Notes: generated by a model not told the origin, from the sequence alone. Positions 6,485 to 14,238 are shown, counted from the first letter of the stretch. The stretch: DNA of 24,125 bases from RUG626 sp051866775 (GCA_051866775.1 JBJDXR010000048.1:1-24125), one strand, 5' to 3'. Made by a program: numbers and translations.

Positions 6485-7045
6485 CTATTCTTTTTCCGCA
6501 AATTCTTCAATGCCTTTTTTAAATATGTCCCTGCCGGCACTGTCTATACCAACAATAAGAGGCAGCCGCTCAACCTGAAGCCGCTTTATTGATTCGCAGC
6601 CAAGCTCCGGAAAAGCAATCTCCTCCATAGACTTTATCTGCTTTGCAATAAGCGCCCCGGCTCCGCCGACGGCACAGAGGTAAACTGCCTTGTTTTTCAC
6701 GATAGAATCCCTGACCTCATCGCTGCGAACTCCTTTGCCTATCATCGCGGCAAGTCCAAGATCAAGCAGCCGCGGCGTAAAGCCGTCCATGCGGCTCGAG
6801 GTCGTGGGTCCGCATGCACCGCAAGCCATCCCCTCTCTTCCCGGGGTAGGTCCGGCATAATAGATTATAGCATCCTTAAGCTCAAACGGCAGCGGCTCTC
6901 CGCTGTCAAGAAGCCTCCAAAGCGCCATATGGGCCTGATCACGCGAGGTATATATCGTCCCGGTAAGGTACACTCTATCTCCGACTTCAAGTTTCTCGGC
7001 ATATTGCCTGATGTCCTTTGTATTTATATCAAATTCCCGCTGCAA
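6485..7045 (-). CDS. fumB: Class I fumarate hydratase, beta subunit (C-terminal domain)
   Basis: The 186-residue protein matches the C-terminal swivel domain of iron-sulfur class I fumarases. It has VGDRVYLTGTIYTSRDQAH near the start, YYAGPTPGREG, the signature GPTTSSRMDGFTPRLLDLG, IGKG and FPELG. With an alpha subunit carrying the 4Fe-4S cluster it would hydrate fumarate to malate; L-tartrate dehydratase beta is the main alternative. No alpha gene is in the window and the gene just upstream is a DivIVA-like coiled coil, an unusual neighbour. I chose the TTG at 7045: GGAGGA lies 8 bases upstream and conserved sequence begins soon after. A longer in-frame ATG at 7099 would overlap the upstream gene and has no family similarity. 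The TTG begins 1 base after the upstream stop, so translational coupling is likely. Confidence 0.88.
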   Translation of the reverse strand: MQREFDINTKDIRQYAEKLEVGDRVYLTGTIYTSRDQAHMALWRLLDSGEPLPFELKDAIIYYAGPTPGREGMACGACGPTTSSRMDGFTPRLLDLGLAAMIGKGVRSDEVRDSIVKNKAVYLCAVGGAGALIAKQIKSMEEIAFPELGCESIKRLQVERLPLIVGIDSAGRDIFKKGIEEFAEKE

Positions 7046-7046
7046 A

Positions 7047-7526
7047 TTACTGCTCCTCCTTGCCAAAGATATTATTCCTGATTTCGTTGATGCTTTCAAC
7101 GATTCCGTCGAGCCTCTCTCCGGCGGCTTTCATTGACTTCTCAAGCCCGGAGGCGTGTCCGCTCAGCCTTGAAAGCTCACACTCAGCCTGTGTAACGTTT
7201 ATTTTTATATCAGCGCAAACCGCATCATACTGTCTGCGGATACCATTGAGGACCAATTCCGCATTTTCAATAAGCTCCGAAAGCTCCTTACGGCTCTGGG
7301 AGACAGCCGCCTCGGATTGTTCCTGTAAAGGCTCGGGTAATCCGTGATTGTCCTCCTGAACTTCAGAAAGCTTATTCTCCAACCCCTCAATACATTCCCT
7401 GAGTCTCTCATTATCTTTTTGCAGTTCGTTTCTCTCAGCGGCAAGCTCCTCAATGTATCCGATGACGTCGCTCCTATCAAAGCCGCCAAAGATCCTGCCT
7501 CTAAAATTACCTGTCTCCTGTGTCAT
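7047..7526 (-). CDS. DivIVA-like coiled-coil protein
   Basis: A short N-terminal head, FRGRIFGGFDRSDVIGYIEEL, resembles the membrane-targeting start of DivIVA/GpsB proteins (FGGY-x-x-x-DVD). It is followed by heptad-rich coiled coil at roughly residues 30-65 and 80-150. The product is about 159 residues, shorter than typical DivIVA, and may dimerise and mark curved membrane or division sites; this is family-based inference. The start is ATG 7526 or GTG 7538. The AAGGCGG site is rather far (about 14 bases) from the first and too close to the second, so the start is uncertain. A promoter lies at 7570-7598. The next gene, fumarate hydratase beta, follows 1 base after the stop. Confidence 0.75.
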   Translation of the reverse strand: MTQETGNFRGRIFGGFDRSDVIGYIEELAAERNELQKDNERLRECIEGLENKLSEVQEDNHGLPEPLQEQSEAAVSQSRKELSELIENAELVLNGIRRQYDAVCADIKINVTQAECELSRLSGHASGLEKSMKAAGERLDGIVESINEIRNNIFGKEEQ

Positions 7527-7569
7527 ATTGAAGGGCACCGCCTTTTCACAGACTCAAAATTCTTTTGTT

Positions 7570-7598
7570 ATAGTATCATATTCGACGAAATAAAACAA
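7570..7598 (-). promoter_or_regulatory. Promoter of the DivIVA-like/fumarase beta operon
   Basis: Minus strand TTGTTT (7598-7593), 17-base spacer, TACTAT (7575-7570). It lies 10 bases from the divergent tRNA-Arg promoter. Confidence 0.6.
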
Positions 7599-7607
7599 TA
7601 AGAACAC

Positions 7608-7636
7608 TTTACACAAATCGATTTTTTTGCTATAAT
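7608..7636 (+). promoter_or_regulatory. Promoter of tRNA-Arg
   Basis: TTTACA (7608-7613), 17-base spacer containing a T run, TATAAT (7631-7636), about 37 bases upstream of the tRNA. Confidence 0.75.
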
Positions 7637-7672
7637 CTTTAGCGCCGATGAGTAAATCACTGCATCGTATAT

Positions 7673-7749
7673 GCGCCCGTAGCTCAGCTGGATAGAGTGT
7701 CAGACTCCGACTCTGAAGGTCGTGCGTTCGAATCGCATCGGGCGTACCA
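7673..7749 (+). tRNA. tRNA-Arg (anticodon CCG)
   Basis: This is a cloverleaf by eye: acceptor GCGCCCG with CGGGCGT, D arm GCTC-AGCTGGATA-GAGT, anticodon stem TCAGA/TCTGA with loop CTCCGAC giving anticodon CCG, T arm with GTTCGAAT, and an encoded 3' CCA. It reads CGG codons. Confidence 0.95.
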
Positions 7750-7750
7750 A

Positions 7751-7791
7751 CGCCGTCGCAGACTTTTTATAGTCCGCGACGGCGCTTTTTT
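7751..7791 (+). terminator. Terminator of tRNA-Arg
   Basis: Arms CGCCGTCGC (7751-7759) and GCGACGGCG (7776-7784), extended by an inner GACT/AGTC pair, followed by CTTTTTT. It starts 1 base after the CCA end. Confidence 0.88.
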
Positions 7792-7851
7792 ATCGGCACT
7801 TTCGCATCGTCCTCTCTGATTTGAGCGTAGGCTTTGCAAAAACAGTTGTAT

Positions 7852-7889
7852 AAAACTAAAACGCACGGATAACCGTGCGTTTTAGTTTT
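7852..7889 (-). terminator. Terminator of the AGCS symporter gene
   Basis: Perfect 17-bp stem (arms 7852-7868 and 7873-7889, ATAA loop), 3 bases past the symporter stop. The arms end in A/T runs that supply the U-tract on the minus strand. Confidence 0.85.
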
Positions 7890-7892
7890 ATG

Positions 7893-9401
7893 TTAAATAT
7901 GCTTTGAATGCTCCCGCTGAATCTCCTCAAACTGCGAAAGCATAGGCTCAACACTCTCATTCTTTATGTATCTGGCCACATAATTCTTCGTTATTCTGCA
8001 AACGATCGGGCTTAAAACTATGACTCCTATCAGGTTTGGAATCATCATTAGGCCGTTAAAAGTATCTGAGATATCCCATGCTATACTGGAGGTAAGCAAA
8101 GGACCGACAAAAATCACCGCTACGAATACGATCTTATATATGATCGTGGACTTAGTACCGAAGAGATACTCCCAGGCCTTGCTGCCGTATACGCTCCAGC
8201 CAAGAACGGTGGAGAATGCAAACAACAGGACAGACAGCGCTATAAAGATCGATCCGATATTTCCGAAAACTGTGCTGAAAGCGGCGCTTACAAGAGCCGT
8301 CTTCTCAAGAAGGTTTCCTGCGGCGTCTGTAACAAGCACCTGACCAGTCTCAATATCTACAACCCCGGAGGCCAACACTGCAAAGGCCGTAAGTGTACAG
8401 ACAACAAAGGTATCCGCAAAAACCTCGAATATTCCCCACATACCCTGACGGACAGGCTCCTTGACATTTGAGCAAGAGTGTACCATAACAGATGATCCGA
8501 GACCTGCCTCGTTTGAGAATACCCCGCGCTTAAAGCCCCAGGTTATTACCGACTTTACGGTTATTCCCACAAAGCCTCCAGCCGCAGCTTTCACCCCGAA
8601 GGCGTGACGGAAAATGGAACCGAAGACCGCCCCGGCTTTATCAATATGGAAGAAGAAGATCACTATCGCGCCTATCATATATATGACGACCATAAAAGGA
8701 ACTATTTTCTCAGTAACGGCGGCTATTCGCTTTATGCCGCCCACTATTACAAGGGCCGCCAGAACAAGAACCCCAAGTCCCACTGCCCACATCGGTATGT
8801 TAAACGCCGCGTTCATATTCACGGCGATCGTGTTTACCTGACTCAGATTTCCGATTCCAAAAGAAGCAAGCAGGCAGAATACACAGAACAGCACCGCCAG
8901 TATCGAGCCGATGTGCTTACCTCCCTTTTTGTCACCGAGGCCGTCACGCAGATAGTACATCGCGCCTCCGCACCATTCTCCATTCTTATTTTTGCGCCTG
9001 TAATAGATCCCAAGGACATTTTCCGAATAGTTTGTCATCATTCCGAAAAACGCGGCTACCCACATCCAGAATATCGCGCCCGCTCCGCCCGCGGCTATCG
9101 CGGAGGCTACCCCCGCTATGTTTCCTACTCCAACCGTGGCTGCAAGAGCTGTGCAGAGAGACTGAAACTGGGAGATATTTCGCTCGTCAGACTTATCCCT
9201 GGCGTCGCTCTTTTTGGAAAAAATAGCTCCTATTGTGTGCTTAAACCAGTGACCTATGTGCGAAACCTGAAAAAAGCCGGTAACTATTGACATAAGTACG
9301 CCTGTACCTAACAGAAGCACAAGGCCGATAGTAACCCAAACAAAGGTGTTGATCGAGCCGTTGACCTTTTCCACGGTTTCTAAAAATTTTGCTATTGGCA
9401 T
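7893..9401 (-). CDS. Sodium:alanine/glycine symporter (AGCS family, AlsT-like)
   Basis: The protein has 502 residues and about ten or eleven membrane helices. It carries the AGCS hallmark near residues 95-130 (NIAGVASAIAAGGAGAIFWM, then FFGMMTNYSENVLGIYYR) and the conserved GFKRGVFSNEAGLGSS segment near 275-290. Members import alanine or glycine with sodium. Here a tandem glycine riboswitch in the leader suggests glycine is a substrate or that glycine excess controls the gene. I chose ATG 9401: GGAGG lies 8 bases upstream and the product matches the family start. The in-frame extension to 9590 runs through the riboswitch and its terminator and is not coding. Monocistronic, with a promoter at 9720-9748 and a strong terminator. 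Confidence 0.95.
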   Translation of the reverse strand: MPIAKFLETVEKVNGSINTFVWVTIGLVLLLGTGVLMSIVTGFFQVSHIGHWFKHTIGAIFSKKSDARDKSDERNISQFQSLCTALAATVGVGNIAGVASAIAAGGAGAIFWMWVAAFFGMMTNYSENVLGIYYRRKNKNGEWCGGAMYYLRDGLGDKKGGKHIGSILAVLFCVFCLLASFGIGNLSQVNTIAVNMNAAFNIPMWAVGLGVLVLAALVIVGGIKRIAAVTEKIVPFMVVIYMIGAIVIFFFHIDKAGAVFGSIFRHAFGVKAAAGGFVGITVKSVITWGFKRGVFSNEAGLGSSVMVHSCSNVKEPVRQGMWGIFEVFADTFVVCTLTAFAVLASGVVDIETGQVLVTDAAGNLLEKTALVSAAFSTVFGNIGSIFIALSVLLFAFSTVLGWSVYGSKAWEYLFGTKSTIIYKIVFVAVIFVGPLLTSSIAWDISDTFNGLMMIPNLIGVIVLSPIVCRITKNYVARYIKNESVEPMLSQFEEIQREHSKHI

Positions 9402-9440
9402 CCCTTTATCCTCCATTAAAAAATTAGGGGAAAGAAAAAA

Positions 9441-9467
9441 GCCAGCGGAAAAGCTAGCTCCGCTGAC
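9441..9467 (-). terminator. Expression-platform terminator of the glycine riboswitch
   Basis: Arms 9459-9467 and 9441-9449 (minus GTCAGCGGA with TCCGCTGGC, one G-U) are followed on the minus strand by TTTTTTC. It lies between the second aptamer and the symporter ribosome site. A second hairpin (9479-9498) just before it may take part in switching. Confidence 0.85.
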
Positions 9468-9499
9468 TAATACAAATATACCAGCTTTTGGCTGGTATG

Positions 9500-9665
9500 A
9501 TAAGACTGTCCTTTTGCCTGAGAGATTGGGCCCGTTATGGGGCTTTACACCTTCGGCATCCGCGTATAGCGAACTTCTCCAGAATTTCATCCACCTGCAG
9601 TCCTCACACGCAGAGCGTGAGCCTGAGAGTTTTACTCCTTCGGCAAACCTTTCGATTTTTTCCTG
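9500..9665 (-). promoter_or_regulatory. Tandem glycine riboswitch (gcvT element)
   Basis: The minus strand shows two aptamers. The first (about 9658-9590) has GCCGAAGGAG, AAACTCTCAGG and GGACTGCAGG. The second (about 9585-9500) has TCTGGAGA, GCCGAAGGTG, AATCTCTCAGG and AAAGGACAG. Such tandem elements bind glycine. A terminator lies downstream, before an AGCS symporter gene. Whether glycine turns the gene on or off cannot be told from sequence alone. Confidence 0.94.
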
Positions 9666-9719
9666 TAGGCTTCATATGACGATTATTAAATTTTACTTTC
9701 CCCAGTGAAAATATGCTAT

Positions 9720-9748
9720 ATATTAGCACATTTTTCACTTCAGCACAA
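9720..9748 (-). promoter_or_regulatory. Promoter of the glycine riboswitch-symporter transcript
   Basis: Minus strand TTGTGC (9748-9743), 17-base spacer, TAATAT (9725-9720), about 55 bases upstream of the first aptamer. Confidence 0.6.
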
Positions 9749-9784
9749 TAGGATATTAAATTAAAATCGGTTTAAATTTTAAAA

Positions 9785-10471
9785 TTATCCGTTTTCCGGT
9801 TCCATTGCATACAGAGACAGATTTCCGCTGCTGTCGCAAAGCCCCAGGAACACCTCTGAAGCGGAATTAAATTTTTGCTGCCTCAACTGGTTTTCAAGCC
9901 ACTTAACGTCTCTGTTCATACTGCGCAGATTTGCATCGAGTATCCTGCCATCCATGATTACCTCGGTAAATACCTCAGCCCTCTGGGGCGCAATGCTCAT
10001 GTCCACAGGTGTTAAAGGTCTGTTTTCAGACTTTGGCAAAAAGGTCATTCGACCGTTATATTCAAATACAGCCGTCTGCAGCTGGCCTAAATCAAAATAT
10101 CCGGCCTGTCGGCACATTACAAGAAATTCGCTCAAATCAAGCTTGGCCTTTTTCATGTTTTTTCTGTAAAGCTTACCGTCATTATAAATTATGGTCGGTG
10201 TGCCGTTTACATACTTTCTGAGTCTGGAATGTTTGCTTGTGAGAATACTCAGGATTATGGCAAAAAGCCCATATATGATCATGGCGGTAAGGGGACGCTC
10301 GGGATTTTCGAGTTCCGTCGCCAATTCAGCCGCAATCGAGCCTATCGTTATTCCATTTATATAGTCAAACAGGTCCAACTGAGATATCTGCCGATGGCCT
10401 ATCAGCTTTGTTATCACAAAAAGTACAACTATTGACAGGACCGCACATAGTGCTGTTTTAAGTATATCCAC
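9785..10471 (-). CDS. DUF421 family membrane protein (YetF/YrbG-like)
   Basis: The 228-residue protein has two or three N-terminal membrane helices. The family segment LDLFDYINGITIGSIAAELA (residues ~33-52) follows, then a soluble C-terminal domain with GTPTIIYNDGKLYRKNMKKA (~89-108), SEFLVMCRQAGYFDLGQLQTA and FLPK. In B. subtilis relatives sit in the spore or cell membrane, but no reaction is known. The start is GTG 10471, directly after the stop of the small upstream gene, with AGGTGA about 10 bases upstream inside that gene, so the two are translated together. I see no clear terminator before the glycine riboswitch promoter of the next gene. Confidence 0.88.
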   Translation of the reverse strand: MDILKTALCAVLSIVVLFVITKLIGHRQISQLDLFDYINGITIGSIAAELATELENPERPLTAMIIYGLFAIILSILTSKHSRLRKYVNGTPTIIYNDGKLYRKNMKKAKLDLSEFLVMCRQAGYFDLGQLQTAVFEYNGRMTFLPKSENRPLTPVDMSIAPQRAEVFTEVIMDGRILDANLRSMNRDVKWLENQLRQQKFNSASEVFLGLCDSSGNLSLYAMEPENG

Positions 10472-10669
10472 TCAGAATATCTCACCTTCCGCAATTTTCT
10501 GCACATATGCCCGCATCTCCTGGGGAGATTCAACGCTGTGTGTTCTTTCAATAATAAGCTTTCGCTCACTCTCTGTCATGGCGGAAAATCGCTCGAGCGC
10601 CTCTAAATTCTGCGCCAAAGCCATGCCAAGTCCCAGAGGCACCGCGCCTCCAAAAAGATTTTCAGTCAA
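10472..10669 (-). CDS. Small conserved-looking protein of unknown function
   Basis: About 65 residues from a TTG start at 10669. A GAGGTGATAGC ribosome site fits this start much better than the in-frame TTG at 10705. The sequence has a Gly-rich N-terminal part (LFGGAVPLGLGMALAQNLEA) and a C-terminal segment with RFSAMTESERKLIIE and a QEMRAYV helix. I have the impression of similar small proteins in Clostridia but cannot name a family. No strong membrane helix. The stop directly abuts the start of the DUF421 gene, so they form an operon and may act together. Confidence 0.7.
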   Translation of the reverse strand: MTENLFGGAVPLGLGMALAQNLEALERFSAMTESERKLIIERTHSVESPQEMRAYVQKIAEGEIF

Positions 10670-10789
10670 AGCTATCACCTCGACTATATTGTTCCCACTG
10701 CACAAGAAAATATGATATACTGTTTAATTAGCAGGTAACCGCTTTAAAATTTGGACTATGCCGTCAAAGGCGATGAAAGGCTATACACC

Positions 10790-11824
10790 ATGACAAGAGT
10801 TTACATAATCAGGCATGCTGAGGCTGAAGGGAACCTCTACAGGCGCATACATGGACACTATAATTCAAATCTTACCGTGCTGGGCATAAAGCAGCTTGAC
10901 GCACTGGAAAAGCGCTTTGCCGGAATACATATTGACCGTGTATATTCCAGTGACCTCACCCGCGCAAAAATGACCTCAACGGCAATAACAAGAAGCCGAA
11001 GCATGAGCCCGGTGCTTCTCCCCTCTCTGCGCGAGGCGGCAATGGGCGTGTGGGAGGATCTTGAGTGGGGTTATGCTGCAAAATTTGAACCTGAACAATA
11101 TAAATATTTTAATGATGACCCCGCCCGCTGGTCTATTGACGGCTCCGAACCTTTTGAGGAGACACAGGACCGAATGCTTCGAACTCTTATTGAAAAGGCC
11201 CGCGAGAACGACGGCCGCACTATAGCCATGTTTTCCCACGGCTGTGCTATCCGCTGCCTCACGGCAAAGCTTACCGGAACGGCCTCCGGCAGAATTTCGG
11301 ACATCCCATACTGTGACAACACAGCTGTTATGACTCTTGATATCTCGGGCGATAATATAGATATTCTCAGTTCCCGTGATTCCTCACACTTGACCGATGG
11401 GCTTATCAGGCCGCGGTTAAAAAAAGGCGGCGGAGACTTTTCCTCAAACCTTTACTTTGAAATAACCTCCAGCCCCGATATCCCCCATGAATTAAAAACC
11501 GCATCCATTGAAGACTGCGGCGTCTACGAAGCTTTTGATATTGACGAAAGTGTCGGCTTTGTTTCCGTGGACACATTGTCTTTGTCTAAAGAAAAAACCG
11601 GTCTTCTTTCGCTGTGTTATTTAAAGCCGGAATACCGCGGAGGCGGCAGGTTTGCCCAGTTGATCGGTAAAGCGGTGTCTTTGAGCCGCCGTGCGGGACT
11701 GTCACGGCTGGCAGTAATCCCCGGAGCGGAGGCGGACAAATTCGCACATTACGGCTTTATTCCCCTGTCCGGCAGCGGGCTTTCATGTGCATACGCCATG
11801 GATATCTCCCGAAGGAGCTTGTAA
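10790..11824 (+). CDS. Histidine phosphatase-GNAT acetyltransferase fusion
   Basis: The 344-residue protein has two domains. Residues ~1-200 are a histidine phosphatase (phosphoglycerate mutase superfamily). RHAEAEGN holds the phospho-accepting His 9, SSDLTRAKMTS and LREAAMGVWE follow, and FSHGCAIR carries the second catalytic His. After a linker, residues ~215-344 look like a GNAT N-acetyltransferase domain, with LLSLCYLKPEYRGGGRFAQL resembling the acetyl-CoA binding motif and HYGFIPL near the end. Substrates are unknown. I chose ATG 10790 because family sequence begins there and AAAGG lies 9 bases upstream; the TTG at 10751 adds unrelated residues. The rhomboid gene starts 1 base after the stop. 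Cytoplasmic. Confidence 0.9.
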   Translation: MTRVYIIRHAEAEGNLYRRIHGHYNSNLTVLGIKQLDALEKRFAGIHIDRVYSSDLTRAKMTSTAITRSRSMSPVLLPSLREAAMGVWEDLEWGYAAKFEPEQYKYFNDDPARWSIDGSEPFEETQDRMLRTLIEKARENDGRTIAMFSHGCAIRCLTAKLTGTASGRISDIPYCDNTAVMTLDISGDNIDILSSRDSSHLTDGLIRPRLKKGGGDFSSNLYFEITSSPDIPHELKTASIEDCGVYEAFDIDESVGFVSVDTLSLSKEKTGLLSLCYLKPEYRGGGRFAQLIGKAVSLSRRAGLSRLAVIPGAEADKFAHYGFIPLSGSGLSCAYAMDISRRSL

Positions 11825-11825
11825 A

Positions 11826-12413
11826 ATGAAGAAAATAAGCTATAACTCCCCCGTAATACTTTCATTTGCCTTTATATCTCTGACGGTGCTCCTTATAGGC
11901 AAGCTCACAGGCGGCTACACCACGCTGGAGCTTTTCTGTGTCTACCGCTCTTCTCTGCTCTCTCCGCTTACGTATCTCCGCTTTTTTACCCATGTTTTGG
12001 GGCACAGCAGCTATCAGCACTATATAAACAACATACTTTTGATGCTGGTCATCGGCCCGGCAATGGAGGAAAAGTACGGCTCAAAGCCGCTTCTTATCGC
12101 CATCGCCGTTACGGCCTTCATATCAGGGCTTATACAGTTTATTTTCTTTCCGGGAACCGCCCTCTTGGGCGCCAGCGGGATAGTTTTCATGCTCATAATA
12201 CTCTCTTCCTTCGGGGGGCTTAAAAAGGGCACGATTCCCTTGACACTCATACTTGTATCAGTGTTCTATATAGGCGGAGAAATAGTTGACTCCGTGACAG
12301 CCAATGATAATGTATCCCATATGGCCCATATAATCGGCGGCACCTGCGGCGGCGTTTTCGGCTTTATCGCAGGGCGTCACAGCGGACGCCGGTCCCGCTC
12401 AAAAAAGTCCTGA
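11826..12413 (+). CDS. Rhomboid family intramembrane serine protease
   Basis: The 195-residue protein has about six membrane helices. It carries the rhomboid features FFTHVLGHSSYQHYINNILL (residues ~49-68), the nucleophile motif GASGIVFM near 113-120, and the catalytic His in HMAHIIGG near 166-173. A basic tail (RHSGRRSRSKK) ends the chain. Rhomboids cut transmembrane segments of other proteins in the lipid bilayer; the client is unknown. GAAGGAGC lies just upstream of ATG 11826, inside the end of the phosphatase-GNAT gene whose stop is 1 base away, so the two are coupled. A start at 11787 in the same frame overlaps the upstream gene and is not needed. Confidence 0.92.
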   Translation: MKKISYNSPVILSFAFISLTVLLIGKLTGGYTTLELFCVYRSSLLSPLTYLRFFTHVLGHSSYQHYINNILLMLVIGPAMEEKYGSKPLLIAIAVTAFISGLIQFIFFPGTALLGASGIVFMLIILSSFGGLKKGTIPLTLILVSVFYIGGEIVDSVTANDNVSHMAHIIGGTCGGVFGFIAGRHSGRRSRSKKS

Positions 12414-12441
12414 ATTTTACACTAATATTACGTAAAAAATC

Positions 12442-12471
12442 TTGACAGCCATACGGAAAAAGGTATATTAT
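12442..12471 (+). promoter_or_regulatory. Promoter of the M-box-mgtE transcript
   Basis: TTGACA (12442-12447), then TATATT (16-base spacer) or TATTAT (18-base spacer) ending at 12471. It is just upstream of the M-box. Confidence 0.75.
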
Positions 12472-12479
12472 CAAGTCGA

Positions 12480-12640
12480 TAAAGGTCCGGTAGGTAAGGC
12501 TACACCGGGATATGGACTGCTGCCGCGGAGTGGTGGAGACACCATGAGTTGGTTTGAGCAGATCGTGTCGAAGCACAAGGCACGACCTAACGCAGTTTCA
12601 ACGCCCGGTCTCTGCTAAAGCCCGTACGGTGCAGCGGTTT
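12480..12640 (+). promoter_or_regulatory. M-box magnesium riboswitch (ykoK leader)
   Basis: The leader shows M-box blocks in order: GGTAGGTAAGGCTACACC, GGGATATGGACTGCTGCCG, AGTGGTGGAGACACCATGAG and AAGGCACGACCTAACGCAG, then a CTAAAGCCC block. M-boxes fold with Mg2+ and favour a terminator. The gene served is the magnesium channel mgtE. Confidence 0.93.
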
Positions 12641-12652
12641 ATCTCAAGTTGT

Positions 12653-12678
12653 GCACCGGATTTCCGGTGCTTTTGTTT
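12653..12678 (+). terminator. Expression-platform terminator of the M-box
   Basis: Arms GCACCGGA (12653-12660) and TCCGGTGC (12663-12670), then TTTTGTTTT. An upstream CGGTGCA (12627-12633) can pair with TGCACCG (12652-12658) and compete with it, as expected of an antiterminator. Confidence 0.85.
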
Positions 12679-12713
12679 TAGCTTTATTTCCATTTTAATG
12701 TGAGGTGAACGGA

Positions 12714-12803
12714 ATGGACGCAGGCAGTAGCTGCGGCTCAGCAGGCCGAAAACGTGAGCACCATTTAAATTGCTTCCCGCGTCTGTTTCGGGAGGTAATA
12801 TAG
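12714..12803 (+). CDS. Candidate 29-residue leader ORF between M-box and mgtE
   Basis: An ATG at 12714 preceded by GTGAGGTGAACGG opens a 29-codon frame ending in TAG at 12801-12803, 58 bases before mgtE. The peptide (MDAGSSCGSAGRKREHHLNC then FPRLFREVI) is Cys-, Arg- and His-bearing, with no membrane helix. It lies after the riboswitch terminator, so it would be made only in read-through transcripts. It could be a regulatory leader peptide or chance; the good ribosome site is the main support. Confidence 0.45.
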   Translation: MDAGSSCGSAGRKREHHLNCFPRLFREVI

Positions 12804-12861
12804 CACGTTGGTCTGCTTTGCTTTTTGGTAATACTTATTTTGTATTCAGGAGGCAAGGTAA

Positions 12862-14238
12862 ATGACAGAAAACAACACCATCCTCGCCGCGACCATTGAG
12901 GCGCTTATTGAGGGGAAAAAATATTCAACACTGCGGGATATTTTTATCACAATGCAGCCCGCGGATATAGCAATACTTTTCGCAGCACTTGATAACGACA
13001 AGCTTCCTCTGCTATTCAGACTTCTACCGAAGGAGCTTGCAGCCGAAACCTTCGTTGAGATGGACAGCGACGAGCAGGAACTTCTCATCCGCGGATTTTC
13101 CGACGCGGAGCTTAAGGAGGTCGTCGACGAACTATATGTTGACGACGCCGTCGATATAGTTGAGGAAATGCCTGCAAACGTCGTAAAGCGCATACTTCAG
13201 CAGGCTGATCCCGACACGCGGAAAATGATAAACGAGGTGCTCAATTATCCGGAGGACTCCGCTGGCAGCATCATGACCGTGGAGTATGTGAGCCTCCGTC
13301 CGGATATGACCGCTGAGGATGCAATAAAGCGTATCCGCCGTACAGGCGTTGATAAGGAAACCATCTACACCTGCTACATCACGGATAACAACCGCAAGCT
13401 AATAGGCTACCTTACACTCAAGTCACTCCTTCTCGCCGATGAGGATACAGTAGTCTCTGATATCATGGGTACTGATATCATCTCTGTCACCACCACGGAC
13501 GATCAGGAGGAGGTTGCAAACACCTTCGGAAAATACGATCTGACTGCCCTTCCCGTTGTTGATAAGGAGAACCGTCTCGTAGGCATTGTCACTGTTGACG
13601 ACGCAATTGACGTCATGGAGGAGGAGGCCACTGAGGATATCGAGAAGATGGCGGCTATCACCCCTTCCGATAAGCCTTACCTCAAGATGAGCACATTCGA
13701 GATTTGGAAGGCCAGGATTCCATGGCTGCTGCTGCTGATGATATCAGCAACCTTTACGGGGATGATAATCTCATCTTTTGAGAGCGCGCTCTCGAAATGG
13801 GTGGCGCTGACAGCCTTTATTCCAATGCTGATGGACTCCGGCGGAAACTCCGGAAGTCAGGCTTCCGTTACAGTCATCCGTGCCCTTTCCGTGGGCGATC
13901 TCACTTTTTCGGATATATTCCGGGTAATTTGGAAGGAATTTCGTGTTTCTATCCTGTGCGCCGTGACTCTTTCCGCCGCAAATTTTGTAAAGATCCAGCT
14001 GGTCGATGTGATGCTGCTTCACAATACCGGCATCACCGTGACGGTCGCACTTGTTGTTTGCCTAACGCTTGCGTTTACCGTCGTCTGCGCAAAGCTTGTA
14101 GGCTGTACACTGCCGCTCATTGCGAAGAAGCTTGGCTTCGACCCTGCCGTTATGGCAAGCCCATTTATTACCACGATAGTCGACGCACTGTCTCTTCTCA
14201 TATATTTCCAAATAGCAAATATGCTGCTTGGACTATAA
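12862..14238 (+). CDS. mgtE: Magnesium transporter MgtE
   Basis: The 458-residue protein has the MgtE layout. Residues ~20-125 form the superhelical N domain (PADIAILFAALDNDKL to ADPDTRKMINEVLNYPEDSAGSIMT), ~130-255 two CBS domains with LTALPVVDKENRLVGIVTVDDA, and ~280-458 five membrane helices. The pore signature MDSGGNSGSQASVTVIRALS (~325-344) is present. MgtE is a homodimeric Mg2+ channel whose cytosolic domains close the pore when Mg2+ is bound. Length is normal. AGGAGG lies 8 bases before ATG 12862. Transcript-level Mg2+ sensing is added by the M-box in the leader. Confidence 0.97.
   Translation: MTENNTILAATIEALIEGKKYSTLRDIFITMQPADIAILFAALDNDKLPLLFRLLPKELAAETFVEMDSDEQELLIRGFSDAELKEVVDELYVDDAVDIVEEMPANVVKRILQQADPDTRKMINEVLNYPEDSAGSIMTVEYVSLRPDMTAEDAIKRIRRTGVDKETIYTCYITDNNRKLIGYLTLKSLLLADEDTVVSDIMGTDIISVTTTDDQEEVANTFGKYDLTALPVVDKENRLVGIVTVDDAIDVMEEEATEDIEKMAAITPSDKPYLKMSTFEIWKARIPWLLLLMISATFTGMIISSFESALSKWVALTAFIPMLMDSGGNSGSQASVTVIRALSVGDLTFSDIFRVIWKEFRVSILCAVTLSAANFVKIQLVDVMLLHNTGITVTVALVVCLTLAFTVVCAKLVGCTLPLIAKKLGFDPAVMASPFITTIVDALSLLIYFQIANMLLGL

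Noticed and set aside
8604..9290. 228-codon plus frame inside the symporter gene
   Set aside because: It is antisense to a well-supported AGCS gene, with no ribosome site and no recognisable domain.
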